Under the pieces are notes generated by a model. The model saw only the letters and a list, made by a program, of their open reading frames with translations, searched no databases and was not told where the DNA came from. This document shows positions 7,407 through 16,197 of a DNA stretch of 64,000 nucleotides, in pieces. Numbering within the stretch: the first letter of the stretch is position 1; each line of letters opens with the position of its first letter. This stretch comes from Malaciobacter marinus (GTDB lineage: Bacteria; Campylobacterota; Campylobacteria; Campylobacterales; Arcobacteraceae), in the NCBI RefSeq assembly GCF_003544855.1, contig NZ_CP032101.1, positions 806,001 through 870,000 of the forward strand. The letters are read 5' to 3'. The position numbers and the translations under genes were made by a program.

Positions 7407-10400
7407 ATGGATTTAATTAAGTTTTCAATTAAAAATCCAGTAACTATAATCGTTTCTGTTTTAATTGTTGTGATGTTTGGTATTTTGTCATTAAAAGGCT
7501 TACCATACCAACTTACTCCCAATGTTACAAAACCAGAGATAAAAATCACAACAACATGGCCAGGTGCCACTCCTTATGAAATAGAACGAGAAGTTATTGA
7601 AGAACAAGAAGATGTACTTAAAAGTTTAAATAATCTAATAGAATATGAAGCATCAGCAAATGATGATTATGGTGAGATTACTTTAACTTTTAAGTTAGGA
7701 ACTGATTTAAGATCAGCCCTTCAAGATGTGTCAAACAAGCTTGATGAGGTAAGTTCTTATCCTGATAATGTTGATGAACCTGTAATAGAAACAGCAACAG
7801 CAAGTCCTGTTATTTGGATGATGCTTCAAACACTTGAGGGCAATGATAGGCATATTGATGAATATAAAACATATTTTGAAGATGAAATAAAACCAGTAAT
7901 TAAAAGAGTTAATGGTGTTGCTGGGACAATGGGCGGCGGTGGTCGTGAACAGCAAATGCAAGTAAATTTTGATATTAATAAACTTGCTTCATATAATTTA
8001 ACAGTTAATCAAGTAATCAATATTCTAAAAAATGAAAATGTTGATGTATCTGCTGGTGTTCAAAATATGGGAAGAAGAGCTTACAGAATTAGAACTGTAA
8101 ACAAATTTGCAACTACAAAAGATATTGAAAGTGTAGTATTAGTTTCAAATAGAGATCAAAGAGTTCTAGTATCTGATGTAGCAACTGTTGATTTTGGATA
8201 TGAAACAGCAAGTGGTGTTGCGATGTTTATGGGTAAAGATGGTATTTTTTTAGGGGTTCAACCAAACTCTGAGGTAAATACTGTAAAGCTTACAAACGAA
8301 GTTGAAGCAGCTGTAAATGAATTAAATGAAAACGTTTTAAAACCAAAAGGTTTAAAAATAAAATGGATTTATGACCAAAGAAGTTATATTGTTGGTTCTG
8401 TTGATTTAGTACAACAAAATATCATGATTGGTGGTGCTTTAGCAATTTTTGTTTTAATACTATTTTTAAGAGCAATTTCACCAACAGCTGTTGTATCTAT
8501 TGCTATTCCTATTTCTGTTATTGGTACATTTATTGTACTTGATTTACTAGGAAGAAGTTTAAATACAATCTCTTTAGCAGGGATTTCTTTTGCCGTTGGT
8601 ATGCTAGTTGATAGTGCGATTGTTGTTTTAGAAAATATTGATAGGCATAGAAAAGAAGGAATGAGTATTCCAGAAGCTGCATATGTTGGTGCAAAAGAAG
8701 TTTGGGGAGCACTAATTGCAAGTGCATCTACAACAATGGCAGTATTTTTACCAATCGTTTTTTTAGAAGATGAAGCAGGGCAATTATTTAAAGATATAGC
8801 AATTGCTGTAACATCAGCAGTTTCATTTTCACTTTTTGTTTCAATTGCAGTTATTCCAATGCTTTGGAAAAAGTTTGCAAGTATTAGTGGAAAAGAGCCA
8901 AGGGGTAAAAGTTCTCTTACAAAACTAGGTGATGCTATAGTTGAAAAATTTATGAGTATTGTAAATATATCTTTAAAAAATACATTTACAAAAGTTATGA
9001 CAATACTGATTTTAGGTATTTCATCTTTAAGTATTATTTTCTTATTATTTCCAAAGATGGATTACCTTCCTCAAGGAAATAAAAACTTGATTTTTAATAT
9101 CTTAATTCCACCTCCAGGATTATCTTATCAAGAAAGATATGATATGGGTGCATATTTAATGAAACAAGTCGAACCAAACTTTAATAAAGATAAAGATGGT
9201 TACCCTGGTATTAATAGAGCTTTCTTTGTATCTTTTGGAGATTTTAACCTTTTTGGTGGAACTTCAATGCATGAATCAAGAGCAAAAGAGTTAATACCTT
9301 TATTTAGACCTATTGTAAACTCACTTCCATCAACTTATGGAGTAACAATTCAAAGTGGTGTTTTTGAAAGTGGTGTTGGTGAAGGTAATAATATTGATAT
9401 TGATATTAGTGGAGAGAGTATACAAGAGATTGCAGATGTTGGTACACAGTTATTCTTAGCAGCAAATCAAATCATTAAAGGTGGACAAGTAAGACCTGTA
9501 CCATCAATTGAGTTACTTTATCCAGAGTTTAGATTGCATCCAAATCAAGATGCATTGCGTTCTTTAAATATGAGTGCAAATGATTTAGGTGTAATAGCTG
9601 ATGTTTATATGGATGGAAAGATTATAGGTGATTTTGAACAAGATGGTAAGAAAAAAATTGATTTAGTTGTAAAAGCAAAAGATAGTCAAATAAACACACC
9701 TCAAGATATTTTAAATGCACAAGTTGTATTACCAAATAGTTCAATTGTTCCTTTAAGTTCACTTGCAACTTCACAAAGTACAGCAGGTATTAGTGAAATA
9801 AGACACCTAGATGGGAAAAGAACTATTACTTTACAAATCACTCCACCAGATGGAATGACAATTGAAGAAGCAATGGGAATTTTAAAAGGTTCAATTGATA
9901 AAATAAAAAGTGAAGGTAAAGTTTCAAAATATGTTGAAGTAAATATTAGTGGTACAGCAGATAAATTATCACAAACAATTGATATGTTAAGTATTAATTT
10001 TATTTTAGCCTTAGTAATTATTTATTTACTAATGTCAGCACTATTTGGAAACTTTTTATATCCAATTGTAATTATGTTTACAGTACCACTTGCAACAGCT
10101 GGAGGTTTCTTAGGTCTTGCAATGACAAATGCCTTTATTGCACCACAGCCTCTTGATGTACTTACAATGCTTGGATTTATTATTCTTGTAGGTATTGTTG
10201 TAAATAATGCGATTTTAATTGTTCACCAAAGTTTAAATCTAATAAGAAATCATGGTTTTGAGCATAAAAAAGCAGTTGTTGAAGCAACTAGAACTAGAAT
10301 TAGACCAATTTATATGAGTTCATTAACATCAATTTTTGGTATGTTACCACTTGTATTAATTCCAGGTCCAGGAAGTGAATTTTATAGAGGTTTAGGATCA

Positions 10401-10532
10401 GTAATTACTGGTGGATTAGCATTATCTACTATATTTACTATATTTATTACACCTGCACTTTTAATGTTTTTTATTAAATTAGAACAAAAAGTAAAAAATG
10501 TAAAAGCTCCTGTTGATGTTAGTAAAGCGTAA
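7407..10532 (+). CDS. RND superfamily efflux pump, HAE-1-like permease
   Basis: 1041 residues, the usual length of AcrB/MexB-type proton-driven trimeric pumps. Twelve membrane helices are arranged as 1 + 5, 1 + 5 around two large periplasmic loops. The proton relay in helix 4 reads GMLVDSAIVVLENIDR, keeping the first Asp of the AcrB pair and replacing the second with Ser; helix 10 reads GIVVNNAILIVH, with Asn where AcrB has the relay Lys. Both variants occur in other HAE-1 subgroups, so the pump is probably active. Substrates are unknown; the TetR context suggests hydrophobic drugs or solvents. Confidence 0.94.
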   Translation: MDLIKFSIKNPVTIIVSVLIVVMFGILSLKGLPYQLTPNVTKPEIKITTTWPGATPYEIEREVIEEQEDVLKSLNNLIEYEASANDDYGEITLTFKLGTDLRSALQDVSNKLDEVSSYPDNVDEPVIETATASPVIWMMLQTLEGNDRHIDEYKTYFEDEIKPVIKRVNGVAGTMGGGGREQQMQVNFDINKLASYNLTVNQVINILKNENVDVSAGVQNMGRRAYRIRTVNKFATTKDIESVVLVSNRDQRVLVSDVATVDFGYETASGVAMFMGKDGIFLGVQPNSEVNTVKLTNEVEAAVNELNENVLKPKGLKIKWIYDQRSYIVGSVDLVQQNIMIGGALAIFVLILFLRAISPTAVVSIAIPISVIGTFIVLDLLGRSLNTISLAGISFAVGMLVDSAIVVLENIDRHRKEGMSIPEAAYVGAKEVWGALIASASTTMAVFLPIVFLEDEAGQLFKDIAIAVTSAVSFSLFVSIAVIPMLWKKFASISGKEPRGKSSLTKLGDAIVEKFMSIVNISLKNTFTKVMTILILGISSLSIIFLLFPKMDYLPQGNKNLIFNILIPPPGLSYQERYDMGAYLMKQVEPNFNKDKDGYPGINRAFFVSFGDFNLFGGTSMHESRAKELIPLFRPIVNSLPSTYGVTIQSGVFESGVGEGNNIDIDISGESIQEIADVGTQLFLAANQIIKGGQVRPVPSIELLYPEFRLHPNQDALRSLNMSANDLGVIADVYMDGKIIGDFEQDGKKKIDLVVKAKDSQINTPQDILNAQVVLPNSSIVPLSSLATSQSTAGISEIRHLDGKRTITLQITPPDGMTIEEAMGILKGSIDKIKSEGKVSKYVEVNISGTADKLSQTIDMLSINFILALVIIYLLMSALFGNFLYPIVIMFTVPLATAGGFLGLAMTNAFIAPQPLDVLTMLGFIILVGIVVNNAILIVHQSLNLIRNHGFEHKKAVVEATRTRIRPIYMSSLTSIFGMLPLVLIPGPGSEFYRGLGSVITGGLALSTIFTIFITPALLMFFIKLEQKVKNVKAPVDVSKA

Positions 10533-10541
10533 GGAAATAGC

Positions 10542-11789
10542 ATGATAAAAAGAAGTATAGTATTAATAAGTACACTATTTATAGTAAATGCAAATGCTTT
10601 AGATATAAATAGTGCAGTAAATCTTGCATTAAAAAATAATAATGAATTAAAACAAAAATATTATGAGTATGATGAAGCAAAAGAGAATATAGAATTAAAC
10701 AAATCAGGTTTTAAACCAAAACTTGATTTGTCTTATGCTTACACAGATAGAAGTAAAGCAAGAGATGAAAGTTTAAAAAGAGACTCAAGTGCAAGTGCAG
10801 TTTTATCTTATAATTTATTTAATGGTTTCTCAGATTATAATCTTGTAAAAAGTGCAAAATATAGTGCAAAAGCTAGTAATTTGACTCTTTTTGCCTTTAA
10901 AGAAGATATTGTTTATAATACAAAAACAGCATATATTGAGTTTTTAAATAAAAGAAAAAATAAAGATACATATGAAGTTGCTTATAAACTATTTAAAAAG
11001 CAATATGAAGACTCAAAAAATAGATTTGAACAAGGATTGATTGCAAAAAATGATTTGCTTGATATTCAAGTAAAGATGTTAGATGCAAAACAAAATCTTA
11101 CAAGAGCAATAAGTGATTTAAAAATTGCAAGATATGAGTTGAGTAATATTTTAGGTGGAATTGATTTACAAAAGCAAACAATTGAAGAATTAGATGATAA
11201 TATAGCTATTGAAAAAGATTCTTATAAAGTTGAATTTTTGGATAATAGAAGTGAAATCAAAGCTTTAAAAATGAATATTAAAAGTATAGATTCAAAAGTT
11301 GATTCAACAAAAGGTGATTTTTTACCATCAATTGATGCTTCATTATCTTATAATAAGTATGGTGATGACTCTATGCCAAAAGATTTAGAACCAGATGATC
11401 AAAAAGTAGCTCAAGTTCAATTGAAATGGAATTTATATGATGGTGGAATAAAATATTCAACTATTGATATAAATAGACTTAAAATGAGACAAGTAAAAGA
11501 ACAACTACAAAAAACAAAACTTGATATAAAACTACAATATCAAAAAGCAAAAAGTGATTTAGAAGTTGCACTTTTAAATTATGATAGTGCAAAACTTGCA
11601 TTAGTACAAGCAAAAGAAAACTATAAAATTGTCAATGATAAATATTCTGAGGGTATTGTTAAACCAACAGATTTAACAGATGCAAACTACTTACTTACAA
11701 ATGCGAAGCAGAAGTATTTTCAAGCATATTATGATAAGTTTTTAGCTGTTGCTAAACTTGATAGAGTTTTTGAACAAAGTTTAAAATAA
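10542..11789 (+). CDS. TolC family outer membrane efflux protein
   Basis: 415 residues with a signal peptide (ending ...NANA-LD at about residue 20). Two repeated long-helix units, each with heptad-like Lys/Glu/Asn stretches, follow the outer-membrane efflux protein layout, including the NLFNGFSDY-like and NLYDGGIKYS segments in equivalent positions of the two halves. It forms the trimeric exit duct of the pump encoded immediately upstream (9 bp gap). It is the last gene of the operon. Confidence 0.92.
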   Translation: MIKRSIVLISTLFIVNANALDINSAVNLALKNNNELKQKYYEYDEAKENIELNKSGFKPKLDLSYAYTDRSKARDESLKRDSSASAVLSYNLFNGFSDYNLVKSAKYSAKASNLTLFAFKEDIVYNTKTAYIEFLNKRKNKDTYEVAYKLFKKQYEDSKNRFEQGLIAKNDLLDIQVKMLDAKQNLTRAISDLKIARYELSNILGGIDLQKQTIEELDDNIAIEKDSYKVEFLDNRSEIKALKMNIKSIDSKVDSTKGDFLPSIDASLSYNKYGDDSMPKDLEPDDQKVAQVQLKWNLYDGGIKYSTIDINRLKMRQVKEQLQKTKLDIKLQYQKAKSDLEVALLNYDSAKLALVQAKENYKIVNDKYSEGIVKPTDLTDANYLLTNAKQKYFQAYYDKFLAVAKLDRVFEQSLK

Positions 11790-11797
11790 AATAATTT

Positions 11798-11845
11798 CAA
11801 AGTTTTTCATAAAATCTTCTAAATGAAGTAATATGGAAAACTTTG
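11798..11845. terminator. Possible terminator after the efflux operon
   Basis: CAAAGTTTTTCAT (11798-11810) pairs with ATGGAAAACTTTG (11833-11845) with one G-T pair, around a 22-nt loop. It follows the channel gene and faces the small minus-strand gene at 11860. The long loop makes it a weak candidate. Confidence 0.35.
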
Positions 11846-11859
11846 TAAATTAAGTAGTT

Positions 11860-12012
11860 TTAATCAAAGTACTTAAAGTCTTTGTCTTCACTACCATCTT
11901 TTTTTCTATTTTTAAACTTCCACATAGTTTTTGTGAATTGTAAGGTTTTATAACTTAGCATTATTGCAACAATAAAAATAATTACCATGAAAATTGTATA
12001 AAAAAGTTCCAT
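11860..12012 (-). CDS. Small single-pass membrane protein (50 aa)
   Basis: The ATG at 12012 is preceded by AGGGGGATT, a strong ribosome binding site. The 50-residue product has one hydrophobic helix (residues 2-21, rich in Ile/Val/Met) followed by a basic then acidic tail ending EDKDFKYFD. It lies 23 bp downstream of the 89-residue membrane protein gene and may be the last gene of the suf transcript. I do not recognise a family. Confidence 0.6.
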   Translation of the reverse strand: MELFYTIFMVIIFIVAIMLSYKTLQFTKTMWKFKNRKKDGSEDKDFKYFD

Positions 12013-12035
12013 GTAATCCCCCTTTTTAATTGGTT

Positions 12036-12305
12036 TTATTTATTTTTATTTTTGTCTGTTTGATACTGTAAAAAGTTTCCTCCACCTTTTTCTTTCTCTT
12101 TTTCATCTCCAAATCTAAAAGACTTTTCCCATCTTAACTTTGGTGGAATATGCTCATTTACAGAGTTTGAATTTTTTGTATTAGGAGAAAAGATACTATC
12201 TCCAATCCCAATTGCTTCTTTAAAAGCTATTAATATAAAAAATATTACAACTACAACTACTGTAATTGTAAATGCTGAACTATTTTTTTTCTTATTTTTT
12301 GCCAT
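12036..12305 (-). CDS. Hypothetical single-pass membrane protein (89 aa)
   Basis: 89 residues: a short Lys/Asn-rich N-terminus, one membrane helix (about 13-31, VVVVVIFFILIAF), then a polar tail with KEKEKGGGNF. The layout suggests an inner-membrane anchor with the tail outside or an assembly-factor-like small protein; no family is recognised. It is 63 bp after the SufT-like gene on the same strand. Its start region (AAGAAG and ATG) can pair with a copy of the complementary sequence upstream (12304-12365), which could hide the ribosome binding site. Confidence 0.65.
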   Translation of the reverse strand: MAKNKKKNSSAFTITVVVVVIFFILIAFKEAIGIGDSIFSPNTKNSNSVNEHIPPKLRWEKSFRFGDEKEKEKGGGNFLQYQTDKNKNK

Positions 12306-12365
12306 TATGCTTCTTTTTTTGGATTAGTCGTCATTATCTCATAATCTCTTTTAAAGAAGCATAAT
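12304..12365 (-). promoter_or_regulatory. Inverted repeat covering the RBS and start of the 89-aa gene
   Basis: A 13-bp perfect inverted repeat (ATTATGCTTCTTT at 12304-12316 and AAAGAAGCATAAT at 12353-12365) has a 36-nt loop. In the minus-strand mRNA the second arm contains the AAGAAG ribosome binding site and two bases of the start codon, so folding would block translation of the gene at 12036-12305. It may also act as an attenuator at the end of the suf genes. Confidence 0.45.
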
Positions 12366-12368
12366 AGT

Positions 12369-12719
12369 TTAAATTATCGTTCCATTCATCATAAGCTCAT
12401 CTTTACCTTCTTCTAAAATCATCTCTTTATCCCATTGTGGATCAAATACTAAATGAACATAAGCTTCATCTACTAAATCAACTGCTTGTGTCACATACTT
12501 TACTTGATCAATCAATGCATCAGCAACAGGACAAGCAGGACTTGTAAGAGTCATAGTAACAGTTGCATGTAAATAAGGCTCTTTTTCTTCTATTTCTATC
12601 TTATAAATCAAACCTAAATCATAAATATTTACTGGAATTTCTGGATCATATACTTGTTTTAAATTAAATATTATTTTTTTTTCTACATCTTCTATTTGTT
12701 CTTTTGTAAAATTACTCAT
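12369..12719 (-). CDS. sufT: SufT-like Fe-S assembly factor (DUF59/MIP18 family)
   Basis: 116 residues, a single MIP18 domain. Hallmarks are VYDPEIPVNIYDLGLIY (about residues 23-39) and TSPACPVADALIDQV (about 59-73), whose Cys is the conserved residue of the family. SufT proteins help mature Fe-S proteins, mainly when demand is high; they often sit in suf operons, as here, 9 bp after sufE. It is longer than the bare domain only by a short C-terminal tail. Confidence 0.88.
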   Translation of the reverse strand: MSNFTKEQIEDVEKKIIFNLKQVYDPEIPVNIYDLGLIYKIEIEEKEPYLHATVTMTLTSPACPVADALIDQVKYVTQAVDLVDEAYVHLVFDPQWDKEMILEEGKDELMMNGTII

Positions 12720-12728
12720 ATTTTCTCC

Positions 12729-13136
12729 TTATGCAAAGGCGTTTGCATACTCTTTTATTCTTTTTATCATACCTTGTACACCGCTTTGTCTATTTGGTGT
12801 AATAATCTCTTGAAGATTTAGTTTTTGTAAAACTTGTGTATCAAAATCTATAATTTCTTGAGCTTTCATTCCTGAAAAAATTGATAATAATATTTTTACT
12901 AAACCTTTTACAATTGCTGCATTTGAGTCAGCTTTAAATACTAAAATATCATCTTTTTTTTCACATATTAACCAAACTTTTGAAGTACAGCCTTGTACTA
13001 AATTTTCATCTTTTTTATGTTTTTCTTCAAGTGGTTCTAAACTTTTACCTAAATCAATTATATATTCATATTTTTGTAAATCATCATCAAAAAGTTCTAA
13101 ATCATCTTTTATCTCATCAATTTTATTTTCAACCAT
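12729..13136 (-). CDS. sufE: Sulfur acceptor protein SufE
   Basis: 135 residues. The persulfide-accepting cysteine lies in the loop ENLVQGCTSKVWL (about residues 45-57), and the later region AIVKGLVKILLSIFSG matches the conserved SufE helix. SufE takes the persulfide from SufS and passes it to SufB. It lies 1 bp after sufS, so the genes are translationally linked. Confidence 0.93.
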   Translation of the reverse strand: MVENKIDEIKDDLELFDDDLQKYEYIIDLGKSLEPLEEKHKKDENLVQGCTSKVWLICEKKDDILVFKADSNAAIVKGLVKILLSIFSGMKAQEIIDFDTQVLQKLNLQEIITPNRQSGVQGMIKRIKEYANAFA

Positions 13137-13137
13137 C

Positions 13138-14322
13138 TTAATCCTTTAGCATTAAAATCGCTTTTTTTAAACCTTTTATAAAGATATCAATATCTTCTTT
13201 TGTATTATAAAAAGCAATACTTACTCTTATTGTACCATCAATATTTAATTTTTTCATAATAGGTTGCGCACAATGGTGACCAGCTCTTACTGCTATATGC
13301 ATTTTGTCAAGTAAAATACCGATATCTTCACTGTTTAAATTTTTTATATTAAAACTTCTACTTCCCGTTGAATTTTTAGTATCATTATATAAGATGATAT
13401 TTTCAACTTTTTTTAATTGTGTATATAAATAAGTACATAATTCATGTTCAAGTTTGTAAACTTCTTTTAGTGTGATTTTATTTAAGTAATCTAGTGCTTT
13501 TTTAAAGCCAATTACTCCTGCAATATTTTGTGTTCCAGCTTCATATTTATATGGAGCATCTAACATAATACTTCTTTCAAAACTTACATCATTAATTGTA
13601 GCTCCTCCTGTTTGATAAACAGGAAGTTTTTCAAGTAGGTTTTCTTTTATATATAAAGCTCCAACGCCTGTTGGTCCAAATGTTTTATGTGAAGACATAG
13701 CATAAAAATCCACATCTAAATCTTGAACATCAACCTCAAAGTGAGCCAAACTTTGCGCTGCATCTACTAGTAAGTAGCTATTGTATTTGTGTGTTAGTTG
13801 TGCAATTTTTTTTATGTCATGTATAACACCAAATGCATTAGAAACATGAGTTATGCTTACAAAAGAGTTTGGGTTATTTTTTAAAAGCTCTTCAAAGTGT
13901 TCAAAATCAAACTCTAAATTATCTTTTGCATTTACAACTTCAAGTCCTTTATGTAAAGTTCTTCCTTGCATATGCCAAGGAGTAATATTTGAGTGATGTT
14001 CCAATGAAGAGATAATAATAGTTTTAAACTCTTTTGCAAAAGTTGAAGCTATCATATTTAAAGACTCAGTTACACCTTTTGTAAAAATTATTTGTTTTGA
14101 TTGAGGTGCATTTATAAAATCTTTTAATGTGTCTCTTGTTGCTTCAAACTCTTTTGTGGCTTTATTTGCACCCCCATGGTTACTTCTATGTGTATTTGAA
14201 CAAAAGTTTGTATAATAATCAACTACTTTATCAACAACTTCTTTTGGTTTTTGTGTTGTTGCTGCATTATCAAGATAGACTACACTACTATTTTTAAAAA
14301 AAGGAAAATCTTTTTTATACAT
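13138..14322 (-). CDS. sufS: Cysteine desulfurase SufS
   Basis: 394 residues, group II cysteine desulfurase. The PLP lysine is in MSSHKTFGPTGVGALY (about residues 213-228), and the catalytic cysteine is in RAGHHCAQPIMKKL, the short group II loop. It removes sulfur from L-cysteine as a persulfide and hands it to SufE, encoded next. It overlaps sufD by 8 bp. A second, group I desulfurase (nifS) is encoded at 19585. Confidence 0.95.
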   Translation of the reverse strand: MYKKDFPFFKNSSVVYLDNAATTQKPKEVVDKVVDYYTNFCSNTHRSNHGGANKATKEFEATRDTLKDFINAPQSKQIIFTKGVTESLNMIASTFAKEFKTIIISSLEHHSNITPWHMQGRTLHKGLEVVNAKDNLEFDFEHFEELLKNNPNSFVSITHVSNAFGVIHDIKKIAQLTHKYNSYLLVDAAQSLAHFEVDVQDLDVDFYAMSSHKTFGPTGVGALYIKENLLEKLPVYQTGGATINDVSFERSIMLDAPYKYEAGTQNIAGVIGFKKALDYLNKITLKEVYKLEHELCTYLYTQLKKVENIILYNDTKNSTGSRSFNIKNLNSEDIGILLDKMHIAVRAGHHCAQPIMKKLNIDGTIRVSIAFYNTKEDIDIFIKGLKKAILMLKD

Positions 14323-15439
14323 GATTTATCCTTTTTAGATTTTTGATATATCTTCTAATTGCTTTTAGTTCAATTTCTCTAATAACTTGTAGTTCAATAG
14401 AGTCAATAATCATCTCTCTTGCTTTTGCTTTACTTATACCTCTTGAGCATAAATAATATAATTCATCTTCATTTAAAGTACCACAACTTGCACCATGTGC
14501 TGCTTCTAATTCATCAATATAAATTTGAAGTCTTGGATTTGCATTTATTTTTGCATCATCACTTAAAATAATAGTTTGGCTATTTTGAAAAGCTTTTGAA
14601 TAAAGTGCACTGTTTTGAACAGTTGAACTTATATCAAAAAGACAATGGGCATTCTCATCTAAAAGATGCTTTATTTTAATATCACTTGTTGTACTTTTTG
14701 CAATATGTTCAATAAAAGCAATATTACCACTTCTTTGTTTTGCTTTATTTTTTACAATTCCATCAATATTTAAAACTGCATTCTCATTTTCTAGTTTACT
14801 ATCAAAGATATTTAAAGCAAGATCTGCTTTATACTCTAAGTTTACAAGATTAAGTATTGCATTACTTTTTAAATCAGTTTTATAATTTGTAATAATATTA
14901 CCATTTTGTAAAGTTTGAACCTTTGCAATATTTGCTTTTATATCTTCTAAAACTGTATATTTTCTATTTGCACTTATTAAAAAATCTTTTGATAAGTCAT
15001 TGTGAAAAGTCTCTAAAATATCTACATCTGCTTTTATGTTTATATTTAAAGAGTTTGTGAAAAATTTATTATTACCTTGAAAAATTGAAATTATATTTAA
15101 AGGTTTGTCAAGTTTTTCATTAATAGTTAGATTTAAAGCTTCTTTATTTATATAACTATTTAAAGTATATAATTTATTTACACTATCTTCAAATTTTTCA
15201 TAAGATACTTCTAAAAATTTATTTAATTCATTTTCAAAAACTAATTCATTATCTACTAAAAAGATATTATAAAAATGTTCATCTTTTAAGTATGAATATT
15301 GATTTAAATCTATGTCTTTTTCAAGATTGAAATCTAAATCTTTTTCAAAAATAGGATATATATTAAAGCTTCTAAACTCTTCTACTTTTTTAGTTGGTAA
15401 AATATCAAGATTTAAGTTTTCTATCTCAACTACTTTCAT
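14315..15439 (-). CDS. sufD: Fe-S scaffold subunit SufD
   Basis: 374 residues, member of the SufB/SufD beta-helix family. The C-terminal part is the most conserved: LEAAHGASCGTLNEDELYY-like segment (about residues 311-329) followed by SRGISKAKAREMIIDS, the usual SufD ending. It forms the SufBC2D complex with the neighbours. The N-terminal half is divergent and Asn/Lys-rich, as is usual for SufD in this phylum. It overlaps sufC by 14 bp. Confidence 0.92.
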   Translation of the reverse strand: MKVVEIENLNLDILPTKKVEEFRSFNIYPIFEKDLDFNLEKDIDLNQYSYLKDEHFYNIFLVDNELVFENELNKFLEVSYEKFEDSVNKLYTLNSYINKEALNLTINEKLDKPLNIISIFQGNNKFFTNSLNINIKADVDILETFHNDLSKDFLISANRKYTVLEDIKANIAKVQTLQNGNIITNYKTDLKSNAILNLVNLEYKADLALNIFDSKLENENAVLNIDGIVKNKAKQRSGNIAFIEHIAKSTTSDIKIKHLLDENAHCLFDISSTVQNSALYSKAFQNSQTIILSDDAKINANPRLQIYIDELEAAHGASCGTLNEDELYYLCSRGISKAKAREMIIDSIELQVIREIELKAIRRYIKNLKRINHV

Positions 15440-16181
15440 TATCCTCTCCTAATCCCTCAAAACCTCTTTTTTGAAGTTCTAAAGCAAGATTATAATCTCC
15501 TGATTTTGCAATTTTACCATCTTTTATGATATGCACATAATCAGGTTTTATTAACTCTAATAATCTATCATAATGCGTAATCATCAAAACTGAACGCTTT
15601 CCATCAAGCATAGAATTGACAGCATTTGCTACAAGTTTTATTGCATCAATATCAAGTCCTGAATCAATTTCATCTAACATAATTAAATCAGGTTTTAATA
15701 CTAGTAGTTGAAGCATTTCATTTTTCTTTTTTTCTCCACCACTAAAACCTTCATTTACGTTTCTTTTTATAACTTCATTATTTATATTGTAATCTTTAAT
15801 GATACCTTTTACTTCTTTTAAAAATTGTGCAGAATTTACTTCTTCTTCATTTTTATAAGCTCTTTTTTCATTTACTGCACTTTTTAAGAAATACATATTG
15901 TTTACGCCATGAACTTCAACAGGATTTTGAAAGCTCATAAATAATCCCTCATTTGCTCTTTGGCTTGCATCAAGTTCTAATAAATCTTTACCTTTAAAAG
16001 TTACTTCACCTTTTGTTACTTCACAATCATAGTGATCACTTAAAGCTTTAACAAGTGTAGATTTTCCTACACCATTTGTACCCATGATAACATGAACTTC
16101 ACCTTCATTTATCTCTAAATTGAAATCTTTTAAAATCTCTTTATTTGCTATACTTACATCTAAATTTTTTATACTTAACAT
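15426..16181 (-). CDS. sufC: Fe-S assembly ATPase SufC
   Basis: 251 residues, ABC-type ATPase. The Walker A is GTNGVGKST (about residues 34-42), the signature is FSGGEKKKNEMLQL, and the Walker B is LIMLDEIDSGLDID. ATP hydrolysis drives cluster assembly on SufB/SufD. The ATG at 16181 is chosen because AGAGG is 7 nt upstream; a GTG nine codons earlier overlaps the end of sufB and adds only a Lys/Arg-rich stretch. Confidence 0.94.
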   Translation of the reverse strand: MLSIKNLDVSIANKEILKDFNLEINEGEVHVIMGTNGVGKSTLVKALSDHYDCEVTKGEVTFKGKDLLELDASQRANEGLFMSFQNPVEVHGVNNMYFLKSAVNEKRAYKNEEEVNSAQFLKEVKGIIKDYNINNEVIKRNVNEGFSGGEKKKNEMLQLLVLKPDLIMLDEIDSGLDIDAIKLVANAVNSMLDGKRSVLMITHYDRLLELIKPDYVHIIKDGKIAKSGDYNLALELQKRGFEGLGEDNESS

Positions 16182-16197
16182 TTTTTTACCTCTTTTT

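Noticed and set aside
7731-7961. 76-codon minus-strand frame within the RND pump gene
   Set aside because: Shadow of the pump coding sequence, with no ribosome binding site and low-complexity Phe/Ile/Cys composition. The same holds for minus-strand frames at 8530-8727 and 30647-30949.
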